The notes beneath the pieces were generated by a model. The model saw nothing but the letters and a program-made list of their open reading frames with translations, was not told the origin of the DNA and searched no databases. Made by a program: the position numbers and the translations under genes. Source: Aurantibacter_A sp965215845 (GTDB lineage: Bacteria; Bacteroidota; Bacteroidia; Flavobacteriales; Flavobacteriaceae). From it: 64,000 nucleotides of DNA. Numbering within the stretch: the first letter of the stretch is position 1; each line of letters begins with the position of its first letter. This document shows positions 26,076 through 34,378 of this stretch, piece by piece. The DNA is taken from the NCBI GenBank assembly GCA_965215845.1, contig CBDCEL010000004.1, forward strand, positions 1,798,001-1,862,000, written 5' to 3'.

Positions 26076-27131
26076 CTATGTAATCACCCCTTGGCAACTA
26101 CTACCGGCACCTGCCGTACACCCGTAGCAATGTTGCGAGACAATAATGTTTCTATCGTTAAGTATTTCCTCGTTGTAGTCCTTAATATGTTTGACTTTAC
26201 TGGCCACTTTAAGATCGAGCATTTGATTGAAATCGCAATCGTAGAGCCAACCGTCCCAACTGACAGAAATAGTATTGGTACACATCACATTTTCAACGGC
26301 TGCGGGATTGTAGGCCTCTACCAAGGCATACATATAGTCCTCATAATTCTCCGAGGCGATGAGATAATCCAAAAAGCGGGCAACAGGTAGATTGGTAATG
26401 GCAAAGAGATTGTGGAATTGTATACCAAAATCCTCGTCCAAAGCCTTTTTGAAATCACTTTCCAGAGCGGTTTGATCTCCCGGTAGGAATGCGCCCGATG
26501 GATTATAGACTAAATCGAGCCGCAATTGACTATTGGGCATGCCATAACCGACGGCATTCAATTCTTGTAGTGCCTTGATCGATTTGTCAAAAACACCATC
26601 CCCACGTTGTTTGTCGGTTTTGCCGCGGGTCCAATGTGGCATGGAGGAAATTACGTGTACATTGTGTTTTTTAAAGAATTCGGGCAAATCGTGATATTTC
26701 TTATTTGCACGTATGATCGTCAAATTCGACCGAACGATAAAGTCTTGAATGCCTGCCTTTACGGCCTCTTCAACGAACCATCGAAAATTGGGGTTCATCT
26801 CCGGTGCGCCTCCGGTAAGATCTAAAGTATGGGCGCCGCTGTTCTTAATGACCTCAAGACACTGTTGCATGGTTTCCCGTGTCATAATCTCCTTTCGGTC
26901 GGGCCCTGCGTCTACATGGCAATGTTCGCAGACTTGGTTACACATATAACCCACATTGATTTGAAGTACCTCCAATTTTTTGGGTCGCAACGGAAATTGC
27001 CCAATATTCGTGAGCTTATCCCTGAAATAAGGGAGCTCGCCCGCTGCGAAAATGCCTCCATTCAGTATTTCTAGCTGTTTGTTCTTTTGTGCGAGTTCTT
27101 CGTGTCTTGCCTTTAATGATTTTGTAGCCAT
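26076..27131 (-). CDS. arsS: arsenosugar biosynthesis radical SAM protein
   Basis: 351 residues. Radical SAM cluster motif CNQVCEHC (Cys64, Cys68, Cys71) preceded by LQINVGYM, then LTGGAPEMNPNF (GGxPE SAM-binding strand). The C-terminus has MCTNTISVSWDGWLYDCDFNQML and ends in HCYGCTAGAGSSCQG, which together identify ArsS, the enzyme proposed to add the deoxyadenosyl group to dimethylated arsenic, giving the arsenosugar precursor. Its neighbours, a CMD-like protein and a DUF2064 glycosyltransferase, are the usual partners. No arsM methyltransferase is visible in the window. Confidence 0.93.
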   Translation of the reverse strand: MATKSLKARHEELAQKNKQLEILNGGIFAAGELPYFRDKLTNIGQFPLRPKKLEVLQINVGYMCNQVCEHCHVDAGPDRKEIMTRETMQQCLEVIKNSGAHTLDLTGGAPEMNPNFRWFVEEAVKAGIQDFIVRSNLTIIRANKKYHDLPEFFKKHNVHVISSMPHWTRGKTDKQRGDGVFDKSIKALQELNAVGYGMPNSQLRLDLVYNPSGAFLPGDQTALESDFKKALDEDFGIQFHNLFAITNLPVARFLDYLIASENYEDYMYALVEAYNPAAVENVMCTNTISVSWDGWLYDCDFNQMLDLKVASKVKHIKDYNEEILNDRNIIVSQHCYGCTAGAGSSCQGVIT

Positions 27132-27212
27132 TCTTTAGTTGTTCGTTGCAGGTTGTTTATTGTTGGCTGACTCTTTCACTGGACAGACAACAACGGCCAA
27201 CCGTTAACCGTT

Positions 27213-27548
27213 CTACATAGATAACTTATTATACTTGTTCATCATTTGAACACCGTGCACCAGGGTCGCACCGCTTTCGATGGCCGCACCGGCGTGAACG
27301 GCCTCCATCATTTCTTCTTTGGTGATGCCTCTTTCGAGTCCGTCTTTGGTATAGGCATCAATACAATAGGGGCATTTGACCACATGTGCCACGGCCAATG
27401 CTATCAATGATTTCTCCCTGGCCGAGAGCGCTCCTTCCTCGAAAACCTTTCCATAGTATTCAAAGAACTTGTTGCCGAGCTCTTCACTCCATTCCGTAAT
27501 CTTTCCGAATTTGCGCAAGTCGGCCGCGTCGTAATAAGTATTTGCCAT
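27213..27548 (-). CDS. arsenosugar-associated carboxymuconolactone-decarboxylase-like (AhpD-fold) protein
   Basis: 111 residues of the AhpD-like fold: EKSLIALAVAHVVKCPYCIDAYTKDGLERG, with the redox CxxC pair Cys59/Cys62 and the following His-like position, then MMEAVHAGAAIESGATLVHG. This small protein recurs beside ArsS in Bacteroidota and is annotated as arsenosugar-biosynthesis peroxidase-like. The chemistry in the pathway is not established. It lies 81 bases upstream of arsS in the same direction. Confidence 0.88.
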   Translation of the reverse strand: MANTYYDAADLRKFGKITEWSEELGNKFFEYYGKVFEEGALSAREKSLIALAVAHVVKCPYCIDAYTKDGLERGITKEEMMEAVHAGAAIESGATLVHGVQMMNKYNKLSM

Positions 27549-27631
27549 AATCGTTTTTTAAATAGGATGAATAAGGAAAACCAAGGTTCTGGACCTAATA
27601 TGGAAATCCTCAAGAATTTGTAAAAAAGGAA

Positions 27632-28330
27632 TTAAGAAAAACAAGGAAGGGGTGAGCCCTTGTTGAAAGGAATCTGGATATGAAATCCATCTATAAAAGG
27701 GAATGAGGGAATTTCCATTTTGTGGTTGCCAAAGGAAACAATGTTGCAAATCGCGTTGCGCACATTTTGAGCGAGTCCAAATGCATAATTGGCTATATAT
27801 TGAACATCCCAGAACGTATCTATATCAAAAAGGGCGGGAAGCAGGTGGATTTCTACCCCCGAAATGGACAATAAATCGATAATCTCCTCTTTGATTCCTG
27901 AGGTTTGCCAAGAAAGTTCCTCGAAGAAGGATTTTTCGAAACTTGAAAAGTGTATTCCCATTAAATAAAATCCACCATCTGCCGATGGGCCGATTACAGA
28001 TTCGTCCTGTTGAAGTTTCGAATGTGTTTTTATAAGATGCTCTTTTGTCAAATGCGGACTGTCATTACCCACGGTAATGATGTTTTCGTACCCTTTGTCG
28101 AACACAAATTGAATGGCGTTCGCAAAACGTTCACCAAACGAATTTCCAGTTTGATTTTCCTCGGAGATATGAAAAAAAGGTAATCCGCTCTTCTCGATGG
28201 TCTTCAGTGTATGTTCGGTAAGTGCATCGAAGAGTGGCTTGCCTTTGGCCATCTTTTTAAGTTGAATTTCTTCGTTTGAAGAGTTGGCAAAAAGCAAAAC
28301 GGCCGTGGTATGTGAAGGGTTGCGATTCAT
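27632..28330 (-). CDS. DUF2064 / TIGR04282-type glycosyltransferase of arsenosugar locus
   Basis: 232 residues. GT-A-like fold: TAVLLFANSS first strand, QTGNSFGERFANAI, TVGNDSPHLTKEHL (the conserved GxDsP segment, here GNDSP), and IGPSADGGFYLMGI, the signature of the DUF2064 family found in arsenosugar clusters. It likely handles the sugar moiety of the arsenosugar. ATG 28330 is chosen because a promoter-like TACTTTTA lies at 28351-28344 on the minus strand, so the in-frame ATG at 28357 would be upstream of transcription. Confidence 0.85.
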   Translation of the reverse strand: MNRNPSHTTAVLLFANSSNEEIQLKKMAKGKPLFDALTEHTLKTIEKSGLPFFHISEENQTGNSFGERFANAIQFVFDKGYENIITVGNDSPHLTKEHLIKTHSKLQQDESVIGPSADGGFYLMGIHFSSFEKSFFEELSWQTSGIKEEIIDLLSISGVEIHLLPALFDIDTFWDVQYIANYAFGLAQNVRNAICNIVSFGNHKMEIPSFPFIDGFHIQIPFNKGSPLPCFS

Positions 28331-28343
28331 GAATTTTCTGGCA

Positions 28344-28351
28344 TAAAAGTA
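28344..28351 (-). promoter_or_regulatory. -7-like box (TACTTTTA) for the arsenosugar operon
   Basis: Seven of eight positions match TAnnTTTG on the minus strand; it ends 13 bases before ATG 28330. No TTG at the usual distance. Confidence 0.4.
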
Positions 28352-28428
28352 CGACAAAATGCACTTATTCCATTCAGTCGAACATCTACCTTGCCCATTA
28401 TATCCTCAAAAATTGAAATTCTGGCTTT

Positions 28429-28446
28429 ACAGACCGTTTGGTCTGT
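28429..28446. promoter_or_regulatory. palindrome ACAGACC-GTTT-GGTCTGT, candidate operator
   Basis: Perfect 7-base arms around 4 bases, between the divergent arsenosugar operon and the patatin gene. It shares CAGACCG with the palindrome at 25999-26005, suggesting the same regulator could bind both. Confidence 0.4.
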
Positions 28447-28567
28447 TAGTACACCGCCAAAAAGTCGAAATTATTGAGCCTTTTCCGATGAATTGTGTTT
28501 GAGGTCGGATGAAATCCGGAGGTTGTTGAATTGTCGGCGAAGTTCGGCCCGGTCTTAGACCGGTGGG

Positions 28568-28598
28568 TTGGTTGTCAACATCAAAGATTTTAGTTTTG
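28568..28598 (+). promoter_or_regulatory. promoter (TTG-N20-TAGTTTTG) for the patatin gene
   Basis: TTG 28568-28570, 20 bases, TAGTTTTG 28591-28598. Start point near 28603, leader about 21 bases to ATG 28624. Confidence 0.65.
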
Positions 28599-28623
28599 TA
28601 CATAAAAATTGAAGTCAAAGGCG

Positions 28624-29403
28624 ATGAGGTTAAGCGACATTCGGACAAAAAAGATCGGTCTAGTACTTTCGGGCGGTGGGGTCAAAGGTATCGCCCACAT
28701 TGGCCTGCTTGCGGCCCTGGAGGAGTATGAGATCGATTGCCAAACCGTTTCGGGTTCGAGTGTCGGAGGGCTGGTGGGCGCTCTCTATGCAAACGGCAGC
28801 AGCATTGAGCAAATGCTGGCGTTTTTTAGGGAAACACCCCTAATGAAGTATAACTTCTTCACTTTTGTCAAACCTGGATTGATGGACACCGAGAAGTACC
28901 ATCAGCTGTTCAAAAAGCATTTTGCCGATGATTCATTTGAGGCGCTTAAGAAGAAACTATTCGTGACTACGACGAATCTGCAAAATGGAAGTGAAAAATT
29001 GTTCTCAAGTGGGGAGCTGGTTCGAATACTATTGGCGACCGCGGCCTTGCCCCCCGTTTTTAGTCCTGTTGAAATTGGCGGCCAACTGTATGCCGATGGC
29101 GGAATTATGAACAATTTTCCAGTGGAACCCTTGTTGGAGGAATGCGAGTTTATCATTGGAAGTAATGTTTCGGCCATAAAAAGCGTTCCTAAAAAGGCCA
29201 TCAATTCATCTTTGAAATTGACCAATAGGGTCACCTCTTTGATGATTTATGCTGCAAATCGGGGCAAGTTAAGGCACTGTGACCTTGTTTTCGAGCCTCC
29301 CCAATTGGAGACATTTGGTTTTTTGGACAAAGCCGGTATTGAAAAGGCTTATAAGGTCGGATATCGCCATGCCATCAAGATCCTGAAAAAGCACATAGAC
29401 TAA
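28624..29403 (+). CDS. patatin-like phospholipase
   Basis: 259 residues. Patatin fold with the oxyanion loop LVLSGGGVKGIAHIG, nucleophile elbow GSSVG (GxSxG), and the catalytic Asp in YADGGIMNNFP. Members hydrolyse acyl esters of phospholipids or related lipids; no signal peptide or barrel is present, so it is probably cytoplasmic. ATG 28624 is preferred over a TTG at 28609 because it follows the promoter with a normal leader. Its stop codon shares four bases with the stop of the convergent reductase gene (CTAA at 29400-29403). Confidence 0.93.
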   Translation: MRLSDIRTKKIGLVLSGGGVKGIAHIGLLAALEEYEIDCQTVSGSSVGGLVGALYANGSSIEQMLAFFRETPLMKYNFFTFVKPGLMDTEKYHQLFKKHFADDSFEALKKKLFVTTTNLQNGSEKLFSSGELVRILLATAALPPVFSPVEIGGQLYADGGIMNNFPVEPLLEECEFIIGSNVSAIKSVPKKAINSSLKLTNRVTSLMIYAANRGKLRHCDLVFEPPQLETFGFLDKAGIEKAYKVGYRHAIKILKKHID

Positions 29404-30449
29404 ACGTCGTCGTAATCGACCTTCAAGGTGGGGGTCACTGGGTGTGACTGACAGGTCAATACGAACCCTTCGGCCACTTCACCATTGGTCAGTATCTGGT
29501 TCTTGACCATTTCGACCCTACCTTCGGTGACACGGGCGATACAGCTACTGCAGACCCCGCCCTGACAGGAATACGGGGCATCAATATTGTTTTTTAATAC
29601 GGCATCGAGCACCAATTCATTCTTGTTCATTGAAAGTTCAAACTCTTCATCGTCCAAGATTACTTTGACCGAAGTTTTGCCATCAGAGGTCTCAGGGAGT
29701 TCCTCCAAAATTTCCGTGGTCGTAAAGAGCTCAAAATGAATTTTATCGCTGCCCACTCCGTTTTCCATTAGGGTATCGGAAACCAAATTGATCATAGCCT
29801 CAGGGCCGCACAGGTAATAGCCGTCGAAATCCACATCCTTGTGTTTGTTCTTCAAGACATAATTTACGGTTGAAACATCGATTCGACCGAAGAGCGAATC
29901 TTCCTCTCGGGTTTGGCTATTCGTAAAATAAAGATAAAACCGATTGGGATATTCCAACTGTAGTTTCACCAGGTCTGTATAGAACATGGTCTCTTCGGTA
30001 GACTTATTTCCATAAACCAGCACCAAATTGTTCGTGCCATTGCTCTCTAGAATACTTCTCGCGATACTCATAATAGGGGTTATACCGCTTCCTGCTGCAA
30101 AGGCCACAATCTTTTTTGGGTTCCCCGATGGATTAAACACAAATCGGCCCTCTGGGGGCATAACCTCTAGTACGTCCCCGACTTGTAATTTCGTGTTGGC
30201 ATAGTCTGAAAATCCGCCCTTATCGACTCTTTTGACGCCAATGGTGATGGAATCACTTTTGGGAGAGGAACTGATTGAGTAGGCCCTCCGCAGCTCTTCA
30301 CCCTTGATTTCCTTTTTTATGGTGATGTACTGTCCCGCTATAAAGTCGAAGGTTTGGATTAGATCTTTGGGAATGGCGAAGGTTATTGCGACTGAATTGG
30401 GCGTCAATGATTTGATATTCCTTACTGTAAGCGAATGAAATTGGGCCAT
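29400..30449 (-). CDS. ferredoxin--NADP+ reductase-like flavoprotein with C-terminal 2Fe-2S domain
   Basis: 349 residues. N-terminal FAD domain (RRAYSISSSP, the RxYS motif), an NAD(P)-binding domain starting at IVAFAAGSGITPIMSI and ending YYLCGPEAMI, and a plant-type 2Fe-2S ferredoxin domain with CQGGVCSSC and the last ligand in LTCQ. This is the layout of phenylacetyl-CoA epoxidase reductase PaaE and similar electron-transfer proteins; no paa genes are nearby, so the partner is unknown. ATG 30449 is chosen; a TTG at 30491 would add 14 residues. A -7 box at 30511-30518 fits either. Confidence 0.88.
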   Translation of the reverse strand: MAQFHSLTVRNIKSLTPNSVAITFAIPKDLIQTFDFIAGQYITIKKEIKGEELRRAYSISSSPKSDSITIGVKRVDKGGFSDYANTKLQVGDVLEVMPPEGRFVFNPSGNPKKIVAFAAGSGITPIMSIARSILESNGTNNLVLVYGNKSTEETMFYTDLVKLQLEYPNRFYLYFTNSQTREEDSLFGRIDVSTVNYVLKNKHKDVDFDGYYLCGPEAMINLVSDTLMENGVGSDKIHFELFTTTEILEELPETSDGKTSVKVILDDEEFELSMNKNELVLDAVLKNNIDAPYSCQGGVCSSCIARVTEGRVEMVKNQILTNGEVAEGFVLTCQSHPVTPTLKVDYDDV

Positions 30450-30510
30450 GAAAAAGGTTTCAGGTTTGCTGTTCGAAGCTACCCGTTGCAACAGGTCTCT
30501 TTTGAGAGCG

Positions 30511-30518
30511 CAAAATTA
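30511..30518 (-). promoter_or_regulatory. -7 box (TAATTTTG) for the reductase gene
   Basis: Full TAnnTTTG match on the minus strand, about 60 bases before ATG 30449. No TTG at the usual distance. Divergent from the promoter at 30558-30589. Confidence 0.45.
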
Positions 30519-30557
30519 AGCATTGACGGCCCTTTATAAAACGGAAACAACAAAAAA

Positions 30558-30589
30558 TTGCTTTGGGCCTGTAACAAATTGTATGTTTG
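30558..30589 (+). promoter_or_regulatory. promoter (TTG-N21-TATGTTTG) for the ABC exporter genes
   Basis: TTG 30558-30560, 21 bases, TATGTTTG 30582-30589; a second TTG at 30562-30564 gives 17-base spacing. Start near 30594, leader about 29 bases to ATG 30623. Confidence 0.6.
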
Positions 30590-30622
30590 GATCACTAACA
30601 AAATAACGAAATCACCGACCCT

Positions 30623-32092
30623 ATGTTTAAACGCTTTGCCAACCTACAATGGAAAGCTTTTTTTCGATCTTCCTCCTTGGGCAAGAGCCTCGCCATAAAG
30701 ATCATTATGATTTTTTTCGCCCTCTATATGCTGGCCTGTTTGGTTCTGACGGGGGTCGGTCTTTATTTTATTTTGGAAAAGGCCTTTCCGGGGGTGGACC
30801 CTATGCTCAAGGTGAGCGAATATTTTATATACTGGATAATTGGCGAGCTTTTTCTGCGCTACTTCATGCAAAAGCTGCCGGTTATGGACATCAAACCATT
30901 GTTGTTGATGCCCATCAAAAAGAGCGCGATCGTACATTATATTTTAGGGCGATCCGTCGTTTCTTTTTATAATTTTTTGGCGCTCTTTTTGTTCGCGCCC
31001 TTCGCCATTGTACTTCTGGTAAAGGGGTATCCTGTATTGAACGTATTGGCTTGGCTTTTGGCCGTCGCCTGTATTTCACAAGCGCTTAACTTTCTAAATT
31101 TTATCATCAATAAGAGTGACAAAATGTTGATAGGCCTTCTGAGCCTATTGGCTTCATTCTATGCCGTTGATTATTTTCAACTCTTTCCCATCACGGAATA
31201 TGTCGGTAAGCTCTTTTATCAATTGTATCAAAATCCGTTATGGGCCTTGATTCCTTTGGCAATAGCGATTCTCATGTATTACGCGAATTACCGATTTCTT
31301 CGGAATAAAATTTTCCTTGATGCATCGATCACAGAGAAGGTCAAGGAGGCCAGTACCTCAGAGCTAGGTTGGACGAAACGTTTTGGAAGCATTGCTCCAT
31401 TTTTACAATTGGATTTGAAACTGATTTGGCGAAATAAGCGTACCAAGACCCAAGTATTTATGTCATTGGCCATGATTTTATACGGATTGTTCTTCTATAC
31501 AATGGACACCTACGGAGACACTTCTACCATCTACGCTTTTGTAGGCATCTTCATTACCGGAATCTTTATGATCAACTTCGGACAGTTCATTCCCGCTTGG
31601 GATAGCGAGTACTACAATATGCTAATGGCCCAGAATATACCCATGCGAAAATATTTAGACTCAAAGGCCGGTTTGATTTATGTGAGTATTGGTGTGATGT
31701 TCTTACTATCGATACCCTATGTTTATTTCGGGTGGGAAGCACTGGCCATCAACCTGGCCTGTGCCCTTTATAATTTAGGGGTCAATGTGCCGGTCGTACT
31801 ATTTTTCGGGTCAAGGAATAAGAAACGGATCGATTTGCAAAAAAGCGCCTTAGGGAATATGCAGGGTGCCAGCGCCACCCAATTTTTGATCGTATTGCCC
31901 TTGATGGTAGTACCTTGCTTGATTTATTTCGCTTTGAAATTCTTTATTTCATTTGAGATTGCGCTGGCCGTTTTGGCCCTTTTCGGAATTGTCGGCTTTG
32001 CCCTCAGAAACAAAATGTTGGATGCGATTACCAAAATCTACAGAGCTAAAAAGTATGGGATGATTGCGGGATTCAGTGAGAAAAACAATTAA
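30623..32092 (+). CDS. ABC transporter permease, DUF5687 type
   Basis: 489 residues with about 11-12 hydrophobic helices in two halves separated by a charged cytoplasmic loop (about 235-270). The start LQWKAFFRSSSLGKSL and the repeated helical pattern match DUF5687, the membrane subunit of an ABC-2-like exporter found in Bacteroidota. The ATPase gene follows 31 bases downstream on the same strand. Substrate is not readable from the sequence. Confidence 0.82.
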   Translation: MFKRFANLQWKAFFRSSSLGKSLAIKIIMIFFALYMLACLVLTGVGLYFILEKAFPGVDPMLKVSEYFIYWIIGELFLRYFMQKLPVMDIKPLLLMPIKKSAIVHYILGRSVVSFYNFLALFLFAPFAIVLLVKGYPVLNVLAWLLAVACISQALNFLNFIINKSDKMLIGLLSLLASFYAVDYFQLFPITEYVGKLFYQLYQNPLWALIPLAIAILMYYANYRFLRNKIFLDASITEKVKEASTSELGWTKRFGSIAPFLQLDLKLIWRNKRTKTQVFMSLAMILYGLFFYTMDTYGDTSTIYAFVGIFITGIFMINFGQFIPAWDSEYYNMLMAQNIPMRKYLDSKAGLIYVSIGVMFLLSIPYVYFGWEALAINLACALYNLGVNVPVVLFFGSRNKKRIDLQKSALGNMQGASATQFLIVLPLMVVPCLIYFALKFFISFEIALAVLALFGIVGFALRNKMLDAITKIYRAKKYGMIAGFSEKNN

Positions 32093-32123
32093 ATCATTTG
32101 AGTTTAACACTTGAACTTTTACT

Positions 32124-32819
32124 ATGATAACAGCACAAAACCTTACAAAAAAATATGGGAATCAAGTCGTGTTGAATGTTGAGCAGCTTGAAATTCCGAA
32201 GGGGCAAAGTTTTGGCTTGGTTGGAAACAATGGTGCCGGAAAAACAACATTTTTCAGCCTACTTCTTGATTTGATTCAACCAACCACCGGTAAAATCGAG
32301 AATAACGGTATTACTGTTAACAAGGGTGAGGAATGGAAAGCCTTTACCTCTTCGTTCATAGACGAGTCTTTTCTCATTAGTTATCTTACACCAGAAGAAT
32401 ATTTCTATTTTATCGGCGAATTGAGAGGCCGCAATAAGGCCGACGTTGACGCTTTGCTCTCCAATTTCTCCGATTTTTTTCATGGTGAAATCTTAGGACA
32501 AAAGAAGTTTCTACGCGACCTTTCCAAAGGAAATCAGAAAAAAGCGGGCATAGTCGCCTCTTTCATAGGTGACCCTGAAGTCGTGGTTCTTGACGAACCC
32601 TTTGCGAATCTCGACCCTACTACCCAAATTCGTTTAAAAGCGATCATCAAAAATCTGGCGGCCCAAAAAGGGGTTACCGTTTTGGTTTCAAGCCATGACT
32701 TGATGCACGTAACGGAAGTCTGTGAGCGAATCGTTGTATTGAGCAAGGGGGAAATCGTCAGGGATATTCAGACCTCTACCGAAACCCTTAAAGAACTGGA
32801 AAGCTTCTTTGCGGGCTAG
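32124..32819 (+). CDS. ABC transporter ATP-binding protein
   Basis: 231 residues: Walker A GNNGAGKTTFF, a Q-loop region (FTSSFIDE), signature DLSKGNQKKAGI (a LSKGN variant of LSGGQ), Walker B VVVLDEPFANLDP, and the H-switch VLVSSHDL. This is the nucleotide-binding subunit partner of the DUF5687 permease just upstream. A long inverted repeat lies directly behind its stop. Confidence 0.95.
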   Translation: MITAQNLTKKYGNQVVLNVEQLEIPKGQSFGLVGNNGAGKTTFFSLLLDLIQPTTGKIENNGITVNKGEEWKAFTSSFIDESFLISYLTPEEYFYFIGELRGRNKADVDALLSNFSDFFHGEILGQKKFLRDLSKGNQKKAGIVASFIGDPEVVVLDEPFANLDPTTQIRLKAIIKNLAAQKGVTVLVSSHDLMHVTEVCERIVVLSKGEIVRDIQTSTETLKELESFFAG

Positions 32820-32828
32820 GTTAATTCT

Positions 32829-32890
32829 TTCTGTCTCCTCGAGCGCAGTCGAGAGGTTTTGCTTGTTCTCGACTGCGCTCGAACAGACAG
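32829..32890. repeat. long inverted repeat with TCGAGCGCAGTCGAGA arms
   Basis: Arms of 16 bases at 32839-32854 and 32867-32882 are perfect complements, flanked by a further CTGTCT/AGACAG pair, around a 12-base loop. Sequences of the form CTCGACTGCGCTCGA are dispersed in many flavobacterial genomes, so this is probably a REP-like repeat that may also end transcription of the exporter operon from one side and of the NTF2-like gene from the other. There is no long T-run. Confidence 0.7.
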
Positions 32891-32904
32891 TAATACTGCA
32901 TTAA

Positions 32905-33276
32905 TTACCCCTGAGGAGCGGGAGTGTAGAAGAACTCTTCCTTGACTATTTTGCCTTTTTCGACCTCATAAAGGCATATTTCCTCCATCGTTTGACGTCC
33001 TCCTTCCTTGAAGGTGGCATCCATTTTCATGCGACAAGAAAAGAAATTATCGGCTACCAAAGGTTCTGATACTTCGTTACCATGGTATTCCGATACCATG
33101 TTGTTAAAAAATTCCGCTTTTTGAAGCACCGCCTCATAGCCCTCTGCTCTTTCCATTGGGGTGCCTTTAGGTTCAATGCTGACGATATTTTGCGCATAGA
33201 GTTCTGTCATGGCCTCGTCGAACTGTCCTTTTCTACAATAGCCGACCAGTTTGTCGGCAACTTCCTGTGTTGTCAT
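32905..33276 (-). CDS. SnoaL/NTF2-like domain protein
   Basis: 123 residues of the NTF2-like cone fold: an N-terminal helix (TTQEVADKLVGYCRKGQFDEAMTEL), YAQNIVSIEPKG strand and a C-terminal sheet ending EEFFYTPAP. Such proteins bind or isomerise small hydrophobic substrates; the function is not specified. It is the last gene in the minus-strand run 35662-32905 and a perfect 20-base palindrome lies just upstream of it. Confidence 0.8.
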   Translation of the reverse strand: MTTQEVADKLVGYCRKGQFDEAMTELYAQNIVSIEPKGTPMERAEGYEAVLQKAEFFNNMVSEYHGNEVSEPLVADNFFSCRMKMDATFKEGGRQTMEEICLYEVEKGKIVKEEFFYTPAPQG

Positions 33277-33291
33277 AATACTTTGTTTTAG

Positions 33292-33311
33292 ATACTGAAC
33301 GAGTTCAGTAT
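33292..33311. promoter_or_regulatory. perfect palindrome (ATACTGAAC arms, 2-base centre)
   Basis: Arms ATACTGAAC and GTTCAGTAT surround GA, 16 bases upstream of the NTF2-like start codon. The position fits an operator or a leader hairpin; no cognate protein can be named. Confidence 0.5.
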
Positions 33312-33336
33312 GAATTGATGAATAAACGGGTTTATA

Positions 33337-33996
33337 TTAAATAAATGCCTTGTTTAAATAAGCGTTAAGTGGGTTGATTTGTTCGAAATGTTCCAATACC
33401 TCATTGGATAATGAAGTGGATCCATAAAATGGGGCCAATGGGAATTCCGCAAAGGCATAAAACTGCTTATTATAGATTAGATTGGTCTTTTCGGCGGTGG
33501 GCAGCAAGCTTTTATCCAGCCGTTTTGCCTTGTCTCCTTTTAGTTTTCCGAAGTTTTGTGTGAAGCTTTTATTAGTGGTTATTTTGATAAGCCCGTCGGG
33601 GTCTTCGGCGATATGTTTCCGCACTTTTTTCAGTTCGGGTGGTCGGATCATGAAGAGTCCGCCACCTACATGGACATTTTCCGAATCGATGCCCAGATAA
33701 TATCCAGGAAATATGGACTTTTTACCATCAGGTGAAAAGCCCGCCTTCATGATGGTGTTGTAGGGTGATTTGTCTTTTGAGAAACGGATATCCCTATTGA
33801 TTCTGAAAACTGCTTTTTTCGGATCTGGCAGAATTCTTTCATCCCATTCCCGAAGTTTGGGGAGTAGTTTTTCCAACAATTGCATGAATGGTGCTTTTAC
33901 ATCGTTTTCATACCGTTTTTTGTTGGCATGGAACCATTCTTTGCGGTTGTTTTTTGAAAGCTCTTTGAAGAAGATGGAGTATGATTTTGAAAACAT
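33337..33996 (-). CDS. DUF2461 (TIGR02453) family protein
   Basis: 219 residues. Starts with SIFFKELSKNNRKEWFHANKKRYE (the N+REWF-type motif) and has FRINRDIRFSKDKSPYNT and GYYLGIDSENVHVGGG, the conserved core of DUF2461. Members are soluble and widespread but of unknown function. It sits in a block of small stress-type or accessory proteins. Confidence 0.88.
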   Translation of the reverse strand: MFSKSYSIFFKELSKNNRKEWFHANKKRYENDVKAPFMQLLEKLLPKLREWDERILPDPKKAVFRINRDIRFSKDKSPYNTIMKAGFSPDGKKSIFPGYYLGIDSENVHVGGGLFMIRPPELKKVRKHIAEDPDGLIKITTNKSFTQNFGKLKGDKAKRLDKSLLPTAEKTNLIYNKQFYAFAEFPLAPFYGSTSLSNEVLEHFEQINPLNAYLNKAFI

Positions 33997-34009
33997 AGGG
34001 GTAGATTTT

Positions 34010-34378
34010 CTAAATACTATCCTGTAGACGGATCCACTCTTTGATTATGGACACCAAAGCCTCTCTTTTTTTCTCGATATCCTCCATATCCATAAAGCGG
34101 GCCACACGTGCCTCTTTTCCGTCGCCTTCAAGAAGTCCGCTTGCATCGTTTAATGTCGCCCCTTTATGGAACATTAGACTTACAAATTTCTTGGCGTTCA
34201 TAAAGAAGGAGGCAATATTGCCCTTGTACATAAAAGTCGGACTTTTCCATTTTATCGTTTCAGTGATTCGCGGATCTGCCTGAAGAATGATTTCCCTGAC
34301 CTTTTGAATTTCGTTGTTAAGTGGATGGGTTTTTTCCTTTAGGAAATCGTCGACCTCCTTATTGGTGTTATGCGCCAT
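34010..34378 (-). CDS. DUF1801 family protein
   Basis: 122 residues with the DUF1801 (YdhG-like) core: TETIKWKSPTFMYKGNIASFF and FVSLMFHKGATL. The family has a small alpha/beta fold of unknown function. ATG 34378 overlaps the end of the SRPBCC gene by 11 bases, indicating coupling; an in-frame ATG at 34393 adds five residues. Confidence 0.85.
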   Translation of the reverse strand: MAHNTNKEVDDFLKEKTHPLNNEIQKVREIILQADPRITETIKWKSPTFMYKGNIASFFMNAKKFVSLMFHKGATLNDASGLLEGDGKEARVARFMDMEDIEKKREALVSIIKEWIRLQDSI

